Shown here in pieces: positions 1 through 9,154 of a stretch of 64,000 nucleotides of DNA (position 1 is the stretch's first letter; every line of letters begins with the position of its first letter). Where the stretch lies: NCBI RefSeq assembly GCF_002993965.1, contig NZ_POST01000001.1:73953-137952 (forward strand). The letters run 5' to 3'. This DNA comes from Apilactobacillus timberlakei. GTDB taxonomy: Bacteria > Bacillota > Bacilli > Lactobacillales > Lactobacillaceae. Position numbers and translations under genes: made by a program. Below the pieces are notes generated by a model that saw nothing but the letters and a program-made list of their open reading frames with translations, ran no database searches and was not told where the DNA came from.

Positions 1-2450
1 GCATCTTCCCCAACGTTAGGAATTTCTCTGGTCATTTCTTCAGGTCCAAGTTTAGTATCTCTAGTTTCTGATTCGTATTCTTCAATATGAATAGAAGTAT
101 ATACATCATCACGAACTAATCTTTCTGAAATACCAATGGCATCTTCGAAGTTATAACCTTGCCAAGTCATAAATGCTACAACTGGATTTTGTCCTAATGC
201 TAATTCACCATTTTCCATTGAAGGACCATCAGCTAGAATTTCATCAGCATCAACATGGTCATTAGCACGAACAATTGGACGTTGATTATAGTTCTTACCA
301 CCATTTGAGCGTTGGAATTTCATTAGCTTGTAAGTATCTAATGATCCATCATCACGACGAACGCGAACTTCGTCAGCGTCAACATATTCAACAGTTCCTG
401 GATGTTTACAAATTAAAGCAACACCAGAATCATGGGCTGCTTTATATTCAATACCAGTTCCAACTAATGGAGCATGTGGATTAACCAAAGGAACCGCTTG
501 GCGTTGCATATTAGCACCCATTAAAGCACGGTTAGAGTCATCGTTTTCTAAGAAAGGAATACATGCAGTTGCAACAGAAACAACTTGTTTAGGAGAAACA
601 TCCATGTAATCAACATTTTCAATCTTAGTTTCAATGTTCTTAGACTTGTATCTAGCCATAACAATGTCATTAGCAAATGAACCATCTTCATTTAATGGAG
701 AGTTAGCTTGTGCTACAACAAAGTTATCTTCTTCGTCAGCTGATAAGTAATCAATCTTTTCAGTAACTTTATGATTATCCCATGAAACACGACGATATGG
801 TGTTTCAATGAATCCATATTTATTGATTTTAGCATAACTTGAAAGTGAACTGATTAAACCAATGTTAGGACCTTCAGGAGTTTCAATTGGACAAATACGA
901 CCATAGTGAGTGTAATGAACATCACGAACTTCATAACCAGCACGATCTCTGGTTAGACCACCAGGTCCCAAGGCTGATAAACGACGTTTATGAGTTAATT
1001 CACCCAATGGATTAGTTTGATCCATGAATTGTGATAGTTGTGATGAACCAAAGAATTCTTTGATTGATGCAACAACTGGACGAATATTAATTAATTGTTG
1101 TGGAGTAACGGTACTAGTATCTTGAATTGACATACGTTCACGAACAACACGTTCCATTCTTGCCAAACCAATTCTAAATTGATTTTGTAATAATTCACCA
1201 ACTGAACGAATACGACGATTACCCAAGTGATCAATATCATCTGGTTCACCAATTCCTTCTTGTAGATTGAAGAAGTAATTAATTGAAGAAATAATATCAG
1301 CAGGAGTAATGTGTTGGTAATCTAATGGAATATTATCGTTACCAATAACATTAACAACATGATCTGGATCATTTTCAGATTGAACTTTAATAATTTGTAC
1401 AGTCATTGGTTCAGGAACAACTGATTGTTCTGAAGGATTGAATGTATAAGCTTTAAAGTCATCACGATCTAGGTATGGTGCCAATGTCTTCATAACATTT
1501 TTGTCAACAACAGTACCTTTATTAGCGATAATTTCACCAGTATCAGGATCTGCCAATGTTTCAGCAAGAGTTAGTCCTAGTAAACGGGTCTTCAAACTTA
1601 ACTTATTGTTAGTCTTGTAACGACCTACTGGTGCCATATCATAACGCTTATGATCAAAGAATCTAGTTGTTAGTAAACTACGTGAAGAATCTGCTGTCTT
1701 AGGTTCACCTGGACGTAGACGCTCATAAATATCCTTTAATGATTCTTCAACACGTGAATCTTCAGTATCTTTATGAACATCTTTTTCCAAAGTAAGTGAA
1801 AGACTATCGTTACTACCTAAAATTTGAGTAATTTCATCATCAGAACCAAAACCTAAAGCACGTACTAATTCAGTAATAGGTAACTTTCTAGTTCTATCGA
1901 TTCGTACATATGAAAGATTTTTAGCATCTGTTTCAAATTCCATCCATGCACCACGGTTAGGAATAACAGTTGTCCCGTATGATAGACGACCATTTTTAGC
2001 TCTATCTTCATGGAAAAATACACCTGGTGAACGTACTAATTGTGAAACAATAACACGTTCTGCACCATTAATGATGAATGTTCCTTGATCAGTCATAAGT
2101 GGGAAATCACCAAAGAATACATCTTGGGTTTTAATTTCACCAGTTTCATGGTTGGTCAATTTTAAAGTAATATGAAGCGGAGCAGAGTAATTTGCTTCGT
2201 GATCTCTCGCTTCATCAACAGTATACTTAGGTTCTAATAGTTGATAATCAACGAATTCTAATGAAAGCTTTCCTTGAAAATCATCGATTGGCATGATGCC
2301 GTTAAACATTTCACGCAAACCTTCATCTAAAAACCACTTGTATGAGTCAGTTTGAATTTCAATTAAATTAGGTAAATCAAGAACTTCCTTGATTTGAGAG
2401 TAACTTCTTCTAATACGGTGTTTACCATATTTAACTAAATGTCCTGCCAA
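1..2450 (-). CDS. rpoB: DNA-directed RNA polymerase beta subunit, 5' part (runs off left edge)
   Basis: This encodes the catalytic beta subunit of RNA polymerase. About 816 N-terminal residues are visible and the C-terminal part lies outside the window. The N-terminus reads [12 protein letters not shown], as in other lactobacilli. The rifampicin region shows [12 protein letters not shown] and [12 protein letters not shown] with the usual sensitive-type residues. I chose the TTG at 2450 as start because AGGTG sits about 8 bases upstream; an in-frame GTG at 2459 overlaps that ribosome binding site. It follows clpC but has its own promoter, leader RNA and internal terminator, so it is probably transcribed separately. 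rpoC would be expected further left. Confidence 0.97.
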   Translation of the reverse strand, partial: MAGHLVKYGKHRIRRSYSQIKEVLDLPNLIEIQTDSYKWFLDEGLREMFNGIMPIDDFQGKLSLEFVDYQLLEPKYTVDEARDHEANYSAPLHITLKLTNHETGEIKTQDVFFGDFPLMTDQGTFIINGAERVIVSQLVRSPGVFFHEDRAKNGRLSYGTTVIPNRGAWMEFETDAKNLSYVRIDRTRKLPITELVRALGFGSDDEITQILGSNDSLSLTLEKDVHKDTEDSRVEESLKDIYERLRPGEPKTADSSRSLLTTRFFDHKRYDMAPVGRYKTNNKLSLKTRLLGLTLAETLADPDTGEIIANKGTVVDKNVMKTLAPYLDRDDFKAYTFNPSEQSVVPEPMTVQIIKVQSENDPDHVVNVIGNDNIPLDYQHITPADIISSINYFFNLQEGIGEPDDIDHLGNRRIRSVGELLQNQFRIGLARMERVVRERMSIQDTSTVTPQQLINIRPVVASIKEFFGSSQLSQFMDQTNPLGELTHKRRLSALGPGGLTRDRAGYEVRDVHYTHYGRICPIETPEGPNIGLISSLSSYAKINKYGFIETPYRRVSWDNHKVTEKIDYLSADEEDNFVVAQANSPLNEDGSFANDIVMARYKSKNIETKIENVDYMDVSPKQVVSVATACIPFLENDDSNRALMGANMQRQAVPLVNPHAPLVGTGIEYKAAHDSGVALICKHPGTVEYVDADEVRVRRDDGSLDTYKLMKFQRSNGGKNYNQRPIVRANDHVDADEILADGPSMENGELALGQNPVVAFMTWQGYNFEDAIGISERLVRDDVYTSIHIEEYESETRDTKLGPEEMTREIPNVGED

Positions 2451-2540
2451 GTTCTTCACCTCTCCAAAATATTCTACGAAGGATTATATTACATTTTTAT
2501 TACAATTAACTTTTTTTGCCTATTTTTAATAAAAATAAGC

Positions 2541-2585
2541 AAAAAAAAACCAAAATAAGCAAACTAAATAAACTTATTTTTGGTT
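2541..2585 (-). terminator. Intrinsic terminator inside the rpoB leader
   Basis: On the minus strand, arms at 2573-2585 and 2548-2559 form a 12-bp A/T-rich stem with one bulged A, followed by a run of T (2541-2547). It lies between the upstream rpoB promoter and the rpoB start, so transcripts must read through it or begin again below it. A TATAAT at 2484-2489 (minus strand) could be a second start point, but its -35 is poor. The stem has only three G-C pairs, so it is a weak terminator. Confidence 0.55.
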
Positions 2586-2589
2586 AATT

Positions 2590-2634
2590 ATAAGCATGCT
2601 TGACGGACAATAGATCGCCAGCACACATTTAACT
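2590..2634 (-). ncRNA. Structured rpoB 5' leader, probable Lacto-rpoB motif
   Basis: The stretch reading TGCTGGCGATCTATTGTCCG then TCAAGCATGC on the minus strand is G/C-rich inside an otherwise very A/T-rich leader and sits in the rpoB 5' untranslated region. Established knowledge: lactic acid bacteria carry a conserved leader structure called the Lacto-rpoB motif at this place. The position fits; I assign the family from memory of position and sequence, not from a covariance-model hit. Function is unknown, with autoregulation the obvious inference. Confidence 0.6.
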
Positions 2635-2653
2635 TCGTAGTTACATATTTAGT

Positions 2654-2682
2654 ATAATACACGTATCAAAAAATAAAGTCAA
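2654..2682 (-). promoter_or_regulatory. rpoB upstream promoter
   Basis: Minus-strand TTGACT (2677-2682) and TATTAT (2654-2659) are separated by exactly 17 bases. The transcript would start about 200 bases before rpoB and include the structured leader and the internal terminator. Confidence 0.75.
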
Positions 2683-2693
2683 TAATTATACAA

Positions 2694-2718
2694 AAAAGAG
2701 GAATAAAATTCCTCTTTT
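2694..2718 (-). terminator. clpC terminator
   Basis: A perfect stem (aagaggaat / attcctctt, extended by A-T pairs) with a 3-base loop is followed by T on the minus strand, directly after the clpC stop codon. Confidence 0.85.
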
Positions 2719-2724
2719 TAAATT

Positions 2725-5241
2725 CTATAATTTTACAGTTTCTTTTTTATCATTTTCTTTTTTAACAATATTAATTTGCCCTTTTGAAGCACCAACACTC
2801 ACATTGTCACCAGATTTGATTTCACCAGATAACATTGCTTCTGAAAGTTTGTCTTCAACTTCAGTTTGAATAGTTCTTCTAATAGGACGAGCACCAAACT
2901 CAGGATTAAATCCTTTTTCAGCGATTAAATCAACAGCACTAGGAGTTACTTTAATGTTGATTCCTTGTTCTTTTACACGAACAAGCAAGTCATTAGCCAT
3001 TAATTTAACAATTTGTTGAACTTGTTTCTTATTAAGTTCGTGGAAAATAATAGTTTCATCAATACGATTTAAGAATTCAGGTTTAAAGAATCTTCTCATT
3101 TGACTCTTAATAGTAGCTGACATTTCTTTATATTGATTTTCTTCTTGATCTTCAGACTCTGCACCAAAACCAACTGTCTTCTTATCACGTAAAGTTGTAG
3201 CACCTAAGTTTGATGTCATAATCAAAACTGTATTTCTAAAGTCAACACGACGACCCTTGGCATCAGTCAAGTATCCATCATCTAAGACTTGTAATAATAG
3301 ATTAAATACATCTGGATGTGCTTTCTCAACTTCATCAAATAAAACAACAGAGTAAGGATGTCTTCTAACTTTTTCAGTTAGTTGTCCTCCTTCGTCATAT
3401 CCAACATATCCAGGTGCTGAACCAACCATGCGACTAGTAGAAGTTTTTTCCATATATTCGGACATATCAATTCTGATAATATCATCTTTTGATCCAAACA
3501 TTTCTTCAGCTAAGTCCTTAGCTAGTTCAGTTTTACCAACTCCAGTAGGCCCTAAGAAGATAAATGAACCAATTGGACGATTTGGATTTTTCAATCCGCT
3601 ACGAGCTCTCCTAATAGCACGTGACACTGCAGATACAGCTTCATCTTGGCCAATAATCTTTTTGTGTAGAATATTTTCTAAGTTAACTAAGCGGTTAGCA
3701 TCTGATTGCTTCATTTTAGTAACTGGAATTCCTGTCCATTCAGAAACAATTTTAGCAACATCTTCGCCAGTATCTTTTAGATTATAATTACGATTTTGTT
3801 TAGCTTGAGCTTTTTTATCTTCTAGCTTAGATGCTTCTGCTTCAATTTCTAAACGAAGACTTTGTTCTTGTTCACGAATCTTAACAGCCTCTTCAAATTT
3901 TTGACTTTCAATGGCTTCTTCCATTTTGTTCTTGTATTCATCTAATTTAGCTTCTTTTTCAGATAATTTATCTGAATCATCTAAATTATTAATTCTAACC
4001 ATTGCAGCAGATTCATCAATTAAGTCAATTGCTTTATCTGGTAAGAAACGATCACTAATATATCTTGTTGATAATTCAACTGCTTTATCAATAGCATCAT
4101 TTGTAATTTTTACTTGATGGTGATCTTCATATTTAGGACGAATTCCTTGTAAAATTTGTTTAGTTTCTTCTTTAGTAGGTTCTGGAACATCAACAGTTTC
4201 AAAACGTCTTGCTAAAGCACCATCTTTTTCAATGTGTTTTTGATATTCATTCAAAGTTGTAGCACCAATGGTTTGAATTTCACCACGAGCTAATGCTGGT
4301 TTTAGAATGTTAGATGCATCAATTGCACCTTCAGCACCACCAGCACCCATTAGTGTATGCAATTCATCAATAAATAGAATTACATGACCATCAGTTTTAA
4401 TTTCTTGAATAATCTTCATTAAGCGTTTTTCAAATTCTCCACGATATTTAGTTCCAGCAACTAAAGTGCCCATCTCAAGCATCATCAAACGTTTACCAGA
4501 AATATCTTCTGGGACTTCCTTTTTAACCATTTTACGAGCTAATCCTTCAACAACAGCTGTTTTACCGACTCCTGCTTCACCTAGTAAAACGGGATTATTT
4601 TTAGTACGACGACTTAGAACTTGAACTACTCGTTTAATGACGCCATCACGACCAATAGTAGGATCAATTAAGCCATCACGAGCTTGTTGAGTTAAATCAG
4701 TAGCTAACGAATCTAATGTAGGAGTTCCTGCTTTATTTTTGGATTCTCTAGAACCAGGGAATGGAATGTGTTTAGTATTGTCATTGGCAGAAACACCCAT
4801 TTTACGTAATAAAACTGTTTTTACATTTGGCACTGAAGTTTCATTAGTCCCTAAGTTATTTAACAATCTATTAGATAAAATATCAGGTGTATCCAACAAT
4901 GCTAATAGTAAATGTTCAGTTCCAATCTTGATAGAACCATATCTTTTAGCTAATTGTCCAGAAAGTGTAAGTACACCTTGAGACTTAGGAGAATATGGTA
5001 AATAAGTGTTCTTATCAGGATCCTTAAAGTTTCCATAACCAATTACAAGTTCAATTTCACCTTTGACGTCATCTTCAGAGACACCGCTTTGTTTTAATGC
5101 TGAATAAGCAATTCCGTTTTTTTCAATTGTTAAAGCTAATAATAAATGTTCAGTTCCAACAGCTTGGTGACCAAAAATTTTCGCTTGTTCTTGTGCTAAA
5201 ATTAAAACGTTTTTTGCGCTTGGAGTAAAAATATTATCCAT
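2725..5241 (-). CDS. clpC: ATP-dependent Clp protease ATP-binding subunit ClpC
   Basis: This is the AAA+ unfoldase that feeds damaged or regulatory proteins to ClpP. The 838-residue protein has two N-terminal Clp repeats (about residues 1-145), a first AAA module with Walker A GEAGVGKT (near 225), a UVR-type coiled middle segment (near 430-470) and a second AAA module with GPTGVGKT (near 565) and VGFGAE near the C-terminal part. It lies 16 bases after ctsR and is co-transcribed with it, so CtsR represses it. The mcsA and mcsB genes found between ctsR and clpC in Bacillus are absent, which is usual for lactobacilli. Confidence 0.97.
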   Translation of the reverse strand: MDNIFTPSAKNVLILAQEQAKIFGHQAVGTEHLLLALTIEKNGIAYSALKQSGVSEDDVKGEIELVIGYGNFKDPDKNTYLPYSPKSQGVLTLSGQLAKRYGSIKIGTEHLLLALLDTPDILSNRLLNNLGTNETSVPNVKTVLLRKMGVSANDNTKHIPFPGSRESKNKAGTPTLDSLATDLTQQARDGLIDPTIGRDGVIKRVVQVLSRRTKNNPVLLGEAGVGKTAVVEGLARKMVKKEVPEDISGKRLMMLEMGTLVAGTKYRGEFEKRLMKIIQEIKTDGHVILFIDELHTLMGAGGAEGAIDASNILKPALARGEIQTIGATTLNEYQKHIEKDGALARRFETVDVPEPTKEETKQILQGIRPKYEDHHQVKITNDAIDKAVELSTRYISDRFLPDKAIDLIDESAAMVRINNLDDSDKLSEKEAKLDEYKNKMEEAIESQKFEEAVKIREQEQSLRLEIEAEASKLEDKKAQAKQNRNYNLKDTGEDVAKIVSEWTGIPVTKMKQSDANRLVNLENILHKKIIGQDEAVSAVSRAIRRARSGLKNPNRPIGSFIFLGPTGVGKTELAKDLAEEMFGSKDDIIRIDMSEYMEKTSTSRMVGSAPGYVGYDEGGQLTEKVRRHPYSVVLFDEVEKAHPDVFNLLLQVLDDGYLTDAKGRRVDFRNTVLIMTSNLGATTLRDKKTVGFGAESEDQEENQYKEMSATIKSQMRRFFKPEFLNRIDETIIFHELNKKQVQQIVKLMANDLLVRVKEQGINIKVTPSAVDLIAEKGFNPEFGARPIRRTIQTEVEDKLSEAMLSGEIKSGDNVSVGASKGQINIVKKENDKKETVKL

Positions 5242-5257
5242 AAAGTAGCCCCACTTT

Positions 5258-5725
5258 CTAGCTTTTGTATCTCAAATGATTCAATATTGAGACCATAATC
5301 TTAGCTCTAATTTCGTTTTCTAATTCTTTATTGCCAATGGATAAAGTTTGCTTGTCACTTGCAGCTGATAACAAATCAGCTTCATTAACAGTAACTAATT
5401 CATTTGCTAACAATGTTCCAATCACTGCCTTACCTTCACGTTGAGATATTGAATTACCAATTGCATTAATCAGTGTATCCAAAATATCTAAATTATCAAG
5501 CAACTTAACCTTTTCAATTCTTATATATCCACCACCGCCACGTTTACTTTCAACAGTGTAACCATTTTGAATGGTAAATCTGGTTTTTATAACATAGTTA
5601 ATTTGAGATGGAACTACATCAAAAAGGTTGGCAATATCAGATCGACTAATTTCAACTTTTTCGTCATTAGCCAATATTTTCTTTAAATACGCTTCAATAA
5701 CATCAGACAGATTTTTACCTTGCAT
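5258..5725 (-). CDS. ctsR: Heat-shock transcriptional repressor CtsR
   Basis: CtsR is a dimeric winged-helix repressor of clp genes, inactivated by heat through its glycine-rich wing. The 155-residue protein is the usual length and shows the RGGGGYIRI wing (near residue 62) and the typical start MQGKNLSDVIEAYLK. It is the first gene of the ctsR-clpC operon. A CtsR-type operator lies just upstream, so the operon is very probably autoregulated. McsA and McsB, which inactivate CtsR in Bacillus, are not encoded here. Confidence 0.96.
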   Translation of the reverse strand: MQGKNLSDVIEAYLKKILANDEKVEISRSDIANLFDVVPSQINYVIKTRFTIQNGYTVESKRGGGGYIRIEKVKLLDNLDILDTLINAIGNSISQREGKAVIGTLLANELVTVNEADLLSAASDKQTLSIGNKELENEIRAKIMVSILNHLRYKS

Positions 5726-5743
5726 ATAAATAACCGTCCCATC

Positions 5744-5768
5744 TTTGACTAATATTGACTTTTATTAT
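5744..5768 (-). promoter_or_regulatory. ctsR-clpC promoter -10 with CtsR operator
   Basis: The minus strand shows TATAAT (5763-5768) followed at once by AGTCAAT-ATT-AGTCAAA (5744-5760). This matches the known CtsR direct repeat of two GTCAAA-type heptads separated by three bases. The operator would overlap the transcription start. The -35 is weak. Distance to the ctsR start is about 20 bases. Confidence 0.82.
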
Positions 5769-5814
5769 ACGGAGTTATTCTACAAAATAAAAGTATTTTG
5801 AATTATTTATAGAC

Positions 5815-5887
5815 AAAAAATGAGAAAACAACTTTCCTACGTCATTACTCTCTTACAAAAGCAATTAATAGTCAAATCATTTTCTCA
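5815..5887 (-). terminator. Possible terminator of the tRNA cluster
   Basis: Complementary arms tgagaaaa (5821-5828) and ttttctca (5880-5887) are followed on the minus strand by six T. The 51-base loop makes this unusual, so it is only a candidate end of the tRNA transcript. Confidence 0.4.
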
Positions 5888-5901
5888 AAATAAAATTATT
5901 A

Positions 5902-5975
5902 TCGGGAAGACAGGATTCGAACCTGCGACCCCCTGGTCCCAAACCAGGTGCTCTACCAAGCTGAGCTACTTCCCG
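5902..5975 (-). tRNA. tRNA-Pro(TGG)
   Basis: A 74-base cloverleaf: acceptor CGGGAAG/CTTCCCG, discriminator A, anticodon loop TTTGGGA on a CCTGG/CCAGG stem, T arm with GGTTCGAATCC. CCA is not encoded. Last gene of the eight-tRNA cluster. Confidence 0.96.
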
Positions 5976-5988
5976 AGGAAATAAAAAA

Positions 5989-6062
5989 TGCACCCAGTAG
6001 GACTCGAACCTACAACCTTCTGATTCGTAGTCAGACACTCTATCCAGTTGCGCTATGGGTGC
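5989..6062 (-). tRNA. tRNA-Arg(ACG)
   Basis: A 74-base cloverleaf: acceptor GCACCCA/TGGGTGC, anticodon loop CTACGAA on TCTGA/TCAGA, discriminator A. The first anticodon A is normally deaminated to inosine by TadA. CCA is not encoded. Confidence 0.96.
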
Positions 6063-6085
6063 AAAATAAAATATATTCAGTTAAA

Positions 6086-6171
6086 TGCCGAGGACCGGGA
6101 TCGAACCGGTACGGTTATTACTAACCGCAGGATTTTAAGTCCTGTGCGTCTGCCAATTCCGCCACCCCGGC
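6086..6171 (-). tRNA. tRNA-Leu(TAA)
   Basis: An 86-base class II tRNA with a long variable arm: anticodon loop CTTAAAA on CAGGA/TCCTG, acceptor GCCGGGG/CCTCGGC, discriminator A. Confidence 0.96.
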
Positions 6172-6191
6172 AGGCATATTACAATATAAAA

Positions 6192-6263
6192 AGCGGAAGA
6201 CGAGATTCGAACTCGCGACCCCCACCATGGCAAGGTGATGTTCTACCACTGAACTACTTCCGC
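6192..6263 (-). tRNA. tRNA-Gly(GCC)
   Basis: A 72-base tRNA: acceptor GCGGAAG/CTTCCGC, discriminator T as expected for bacterial glycine tRNAs, anticodon loop TTGCCAT. Confidence 0.96.
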
Positions 6264-6266
6264 ATA

Positions 6267-6340
6267 TGCCGACTAGATGATTCGAACACCCGACCTCTTC
6301 ATTACTAGTGAAGCGCTCTAGCCAACTGAGCTAAGTCGGC
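6267..6340 (-). tRNA. tRNA-Thr(AGT)
   Basis: A 74-base tRNA: acceptor GCCGACT/AGTCGGC, discriminator A, anticodon loop CTAGTAA on CTTCA/TGAAG. AGT at the anticodon is less common in bacteria than GGT or TGT but is known in lactobacilli. Only three bases separate it from tRNA-Gly. Confidence 0.94.
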
Positions 6341-6358
6341 AACATATGCTATGCATAA

Positions 6359-6442
6359 TGCGGGCGAAGGGATTCGAACCCCCACTTCCATATAGAAACT
6401 AGAACCTAAATCTAGCGCGTCTGCCAATTCCGCCACGCCCGC
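6359..6442 (-). tRNA. tRNA-Leu(TAG)
   Basis: An 84-base class II tRNA with long variable arm: acceptor starting GCGGGCG, anticodon loop containing TAG on a CTAGA/TCTAG stem, discriminator A. Confidence 0.95.
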
Positions 6443-6463
6443 AAGTTGCTTTTTTAATTGTAA

Positions 6464-6536
6464 TGAGCCGTGGCAGGTTCGAACTGCCGACCCTCTGATT
6501 AAAAGTCAGATGCTCTACCAGCTGAGCTAACGGCTC
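6464..6536 (-). tRNA. tRNA-Lys(TTT)
   Basis: A 73-base tRNA: acceptor GAGCCGT/ACGGCTC, anticodon loop with TTT on TCTGA/TCAGA, discriminator A. Confidence 0.96.
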
Positions 6537-6538
6537 AA

Positions 6539-6611
6539 TGGAGGATACAGGGCTCGAACCTGTGACCTCCTGCTTGTAAGGCAGATGCTCTCCCAACTGA
6601 GCTAATCCTCC
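6539..6611 (-). tRNA. tRNA-Val(TAC)
   Basis: A 73-base tRNA: acceptor GGAGGAT/ATCCTCC, anticodon loop CTTACAA on TCTGC/GCAGG, discriminator A. First gene of the cluster, only two bases before tRNA-Lys. Confidence 0.96.
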
Positions 6612-6654
6612 ATGAGGTCATTCCGATAAGTTATCTCAACAAGACAACTATTTA

Positions 6655-6683
6655 ATAGTATCATTTGTTTTTTATAAAGTCAA
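6655..6683 (-). promoter_or_regulatory. tRNA cluster promoter
   Basis: Minus-strand TTGACT (6678-6683) and TACTAT (6655-6660) with a 17-base spacer lie about 45 bases before tRNA-Val. No rRNA gene precedes the cluster, so it appears to be driven from this promoter. The rest of 6612-6828 holds this promoter and the serS terminator only. Confidence 0.75.
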
Positions 6684-6786
6684 CAACTTTTTTAATAATT
6701 AATTAAATCGTTTATTTCAAAAAACTCAACAAAAAATATTATATCTAACATACAATGAATTGTCTACCCTTAATTTTAAATTTTAT

Positions 6787-6815
6787 AAAAAAAGAGCAAT
6801 CAGTGATTGCTCTTT
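6787..6815 (-). terminator. serS terminator
   Basis: A perfect 10-bp stem aaagagcaat / attgctcttt with a 5-base loop and a T run on the minus strand lies just after the serS stop codon. Confidence 0.87.
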
Positions 6816-6828
6816 ATATATTATCAAA

Positions 6829-8112
6829 CTAGTTTTCTTTAATAATTTTCTTCATTCCATGCATATATGGTTGTAATACTTCTGGAATATCAACAGTACC
6901 ATCTTCGTTTTGATAATTTTCTAAAATGGCTGCAACTGTTCTTCCAACTGCGAGTCCAGATCCATTTAATGTATGAACATATTGTAATTTACCATTTTCA
7001 TCACGGTATTGAATGTGTGCTCTTCTAGCTTGGAAATCAGTTGTATTTGAACAACTTGAAATTTCACGATAACGACCTTGAGCAGGCATCCAAACTTCAA
7101 GATCATGAGTCATTGCAGCAGTGAAACTCATATCACTAGTAGTTAGAGTAATAACATGGTATGGAATCTTCAACAATTTCAGTAGTGATTCTGCATGTTC
7201 GGTAATGCTTTCTAAAGCATCCCATGAATCTTCAGGCTTAGTAAATTGTACCATTTCAACCTTGTTAAATTGGTGTAAACGAATCAAACCACGAGTATCA
7301 CGACCAGCACTACCTGCTTCTGATCTAAATGCAGGTGTTAAAGCAGTAAATTTAACTGGTAATTTCTCAGTTGGAATAACATCATCACGATAATAATTAA
7401 CCAATGGAACTTCAGCAGTTGGAATCATAGTTAAATCACTATCAGCAATTTCAAAACCGGCCTTATTTTCTAAGAATTTAGGAAATTGTCCAGTTCCATA
7501 CATTGAAGCTGAATTTACCATATATGGTGGTAAAACTTCAGTGTAACCAGCTTTATCATTTTGATCTAAATAGAAGTTATATACAGCACGTTCTAGTTTG
7601 GCACCTGCCCCCATATAATATACAAAACGACTACCAGCAACTTTAGCACTAGCATCAAAGTTTAAGATTCCTAGTTTTTCACCAATATCCCAATGATGTT
7701 TTGGTTCAAATTTAAAATGACGTGGTTTACCAATCTTACGTAATTCTACGGCACCTTCTTCAGTTAAACTTTCAGGAACCCCATCTGCTGGAATATTTGG
7801 TAAATGCGCAGCTAAATCGTGTTGATTTTTTTCAGTTTTTTCTAAATCAGCGTCTAGTTGTTTAATATCAGCACCAACTTGTTTCATTTCATTAATAGCA
7901 TCTGTTGCATCTTCTTTATTGCGTTTTGCTTCAGCAATTTTCTTAGATGCTTTATTCTTATTAGCTTTTAAAGTTTCACTCTTAAGAATTAATTCACGAC
8001 GTTTTTCATCATATCCAATTAATTCATCAATAGTTTCAGCTTTAATCCCTCTGGTTGCTAATTTATCCTTAATAAAATTAGGATTTTGTCTAATCATTTT
8101 CATGTCTAACAT
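6829..8112 (-). CDS. serS: Serine--tRNA ligase
   Basis: SerRS charges tRNA-Ser (and tRNA-Sec) with serine in the cytoplasm. The 427-residue protein has the N-terminal coiled-coil arm (about residues 30-105, rich in K and E) that grips the long variable arm of tRNA-Ser. The class II core has motif 2 ([20 protein letters not shown], near 265) and motif 3 ([13 protein letters not shown], near 390). The start ATG has AGGAGG 8 bases upstream. A T-box leader before it senses uncharged tRNA-Ser. Length and motifs are normal. Confidence 0.97.
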   Translation of the reverse strand: MLDMKMIRQNPNFIKDKLATRGIKAETIDELIGYDEKRRELILKSETLKANKNKASKKIAEAKRNKEDATDAINEMKQVGADIKQLDADLEKTEKNQHDLAAHLPNIPADGVPESLTEEGAVELRKIGKPRHFKFEPKHHWDIGEKLGILNFDASAKVAGSRFVYYMGAGAKLERAVYNFYLDQNDKAGYTEVLPPYMVNSASMYGTGQFPKFLENKAGFEIADSDLTMIPTAEVPLVNYYRDDVIPTEKLPVKFTALTPAFRSEAGSAGRDTRGLIRLHQFNKVEMVQFTKPEDSWDALESITEHAESLLKLLKIPYHVITLTTSDMSFTAAMTHDLEVWMPAQGRYREISSCSNTTDFQARRAHIQYRDENGKLQYVHTLNGSGLAVGRTVAAILENYQNEDGTVDIPEVLQPYMHGMKKIIKEN

Positions 8113-8135
8113 AAGTAATACCTCCTAGTAATAGA

Positions 8136-8356
8136 TAATAAAAAAGAAGGCCTCATCCAATTGGGACGAAGGCCTTCTTTTCGCGGTACCACCCAAGTTC
8201 TTAGTCATAACTAAACACTCGTATCGTGATAACGGTCACTTACCGTGTAGCATTACCTACCCGCTTTTCGTATGCCGGAAATTTCGACTTGTGATTCTCA
8301 CCAACCATCACATCTCTTGATGTCTACTAATAAACATACATCGCGTTTGCATCTAT
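8136..8356 (-). promoter_or_regulatory. T-box leader of serS
   Basis: The minus strand carries the T-box signature GGTGGTACCGCG (8182-8193), followed by an intrinsic terminator (stem arms at 8171-8179 and 8144-8152, then T run). Upstream lies a long structured Stem I region. Uncharged tRNA would pair with the T-box bulge and stabilise the antiterminator, raising serS expression. Serine codons occur on the likely 3' side of Stem I (8281-8293), but I could not settle which triplet is the specifier. Confidence 0.92.
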
Positions 8357-8361
8357 AAATA

Positions 8362-8390
8362 ATAATATTACATCTATTTTGGATAATCAA
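8362..8390 (-). promoter_or_regulatory. serS promoter
   Basis: Minus-strand TTGATT (8385-8390) and TATTAT (8362-8367) with a 17-base spacer sit directly after the stop codon of the upstream deoxynucleoside kinase gene and before the T-box. Confidence 0.7.
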
Positions 8391-9032
8391 CTATTTTAGA
8401 TTCAATTCTTTTAACTTATTATCAATCTGCTGTAAAACTTTTTTACGATCATTCTCATTTTCAATAAAATCATATTTATCGCCATCAATTTGAATTTTTG
8501 GCGATTGGTCATAATTTTTATAGAAATTATTATAACGATCATTTAAATCCTGATAATAATCATATAACCCTGGATCATTATCTACTTGTTCAAAACTACG
8601 TCCACGCTTTTTAATTCGTTTTAACATTGTATCAAATGAAATATTAATATGAATTAATAAGTCTGGGTTCTTTTGTAGTGATGAATTGGGAATTTCCTCC
8701 ATCATATTTTCCAATAAAGAATCATAAATATCAGCTTCAGTTTCAGTAGCACGATTCATATCTGCATTCAATCTAAACATCAATGAATCTTCATAGATTG
8801 AACGATCCATCACGCTTAACTTTTCACTTTGTGCTTGTTCAAGGTTTTCAAATCTAGTATTCAAAAAATAAATTTGTAATAAAAAGGCATAACGTTTAGG
8901 ATCTTTATAAAATAGTGGCAAAATTTCATTATCATCAACCGATTCATAATAGCCAGTCGAATCCAAATGTTCAGACAATAATCTAGTTAATGAAGTCTTT
9001 CCTGCTCCAATAGTTCCTGCTAGTACCAGCAT
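8391..9032 (-). CDS. Deoxynucleoside kinase family protein
   Basis: This enzyme family phosphorylates deoxyadenosine/deoxyguanosine or related nucleosides for dNTP salvage. The 213-residue protein has the P-loop GTIGAGKTSL (residues 6-15), the ESVDDNE substrate-site segment, the DRSIYEDSLMF motif (near 97) and an arginine-rich lid KRIKKRGRSFEQ (near 154). Start ATG with GGAG upstream. Many lactobacilli carry a dAK/dGK heterodimer from two such genes, but only one is seen here, so the substrate is open. The stop codon touches the serS promoter. Confidence 0.9.
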   Translation of the reverse strand: MLVLAGTIGAGKTSLTRLLSEHLDSTGYYESVDDNEILPLFYKDPKRYAFLLQIYFLNTRFENLEQAQSEKLSVMDRSIYEDSLMFRLNADMNRATETEADIYDSLLENMMEEIPNSSLQKNPDLLIHINISFDTMLKRIKKRGRSFEQVDNDPGLYDYYQDLNDRYNNFYKNYDQSPKIQIDGDKYDFIENENDRKKVLQQIDNKLKELNLK

Positions 9033-9112
9033 GTAATTCTCCTTAAATAAATCAATAATATTTATATTTTAATACATAATTAAAAAAGTTACATTAAATA
9101 TTTTAAATCAAT

Positions 9113-9149
9113 AAAAAAGATGCCCTATTCAAAATGAGAGGCATCTTTT
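9113..9149 (-). terminator. Terminator of the lysine permease gene
   Basis: Stem aaaagatgcc (9115-9124) / ggcatctttt (9140-9149) with T run on the minus strand, six bases after the permease stop codon. Confidence 0.87.
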
Positions 9150-9154
9150 AACTT

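Noticed and set aside
3428-4117. Plus-strand open frames opposite clpC
   Set aside because: Antisense shadows of a well-conserved gene; composition follows the codons of clpC.
6048-6596. Open frames across the tRNA cluster (both strands)
   Set aside because: They run through tRNA genes that fold into complete cloverleafs; no ribosome sites and no protein likeness.
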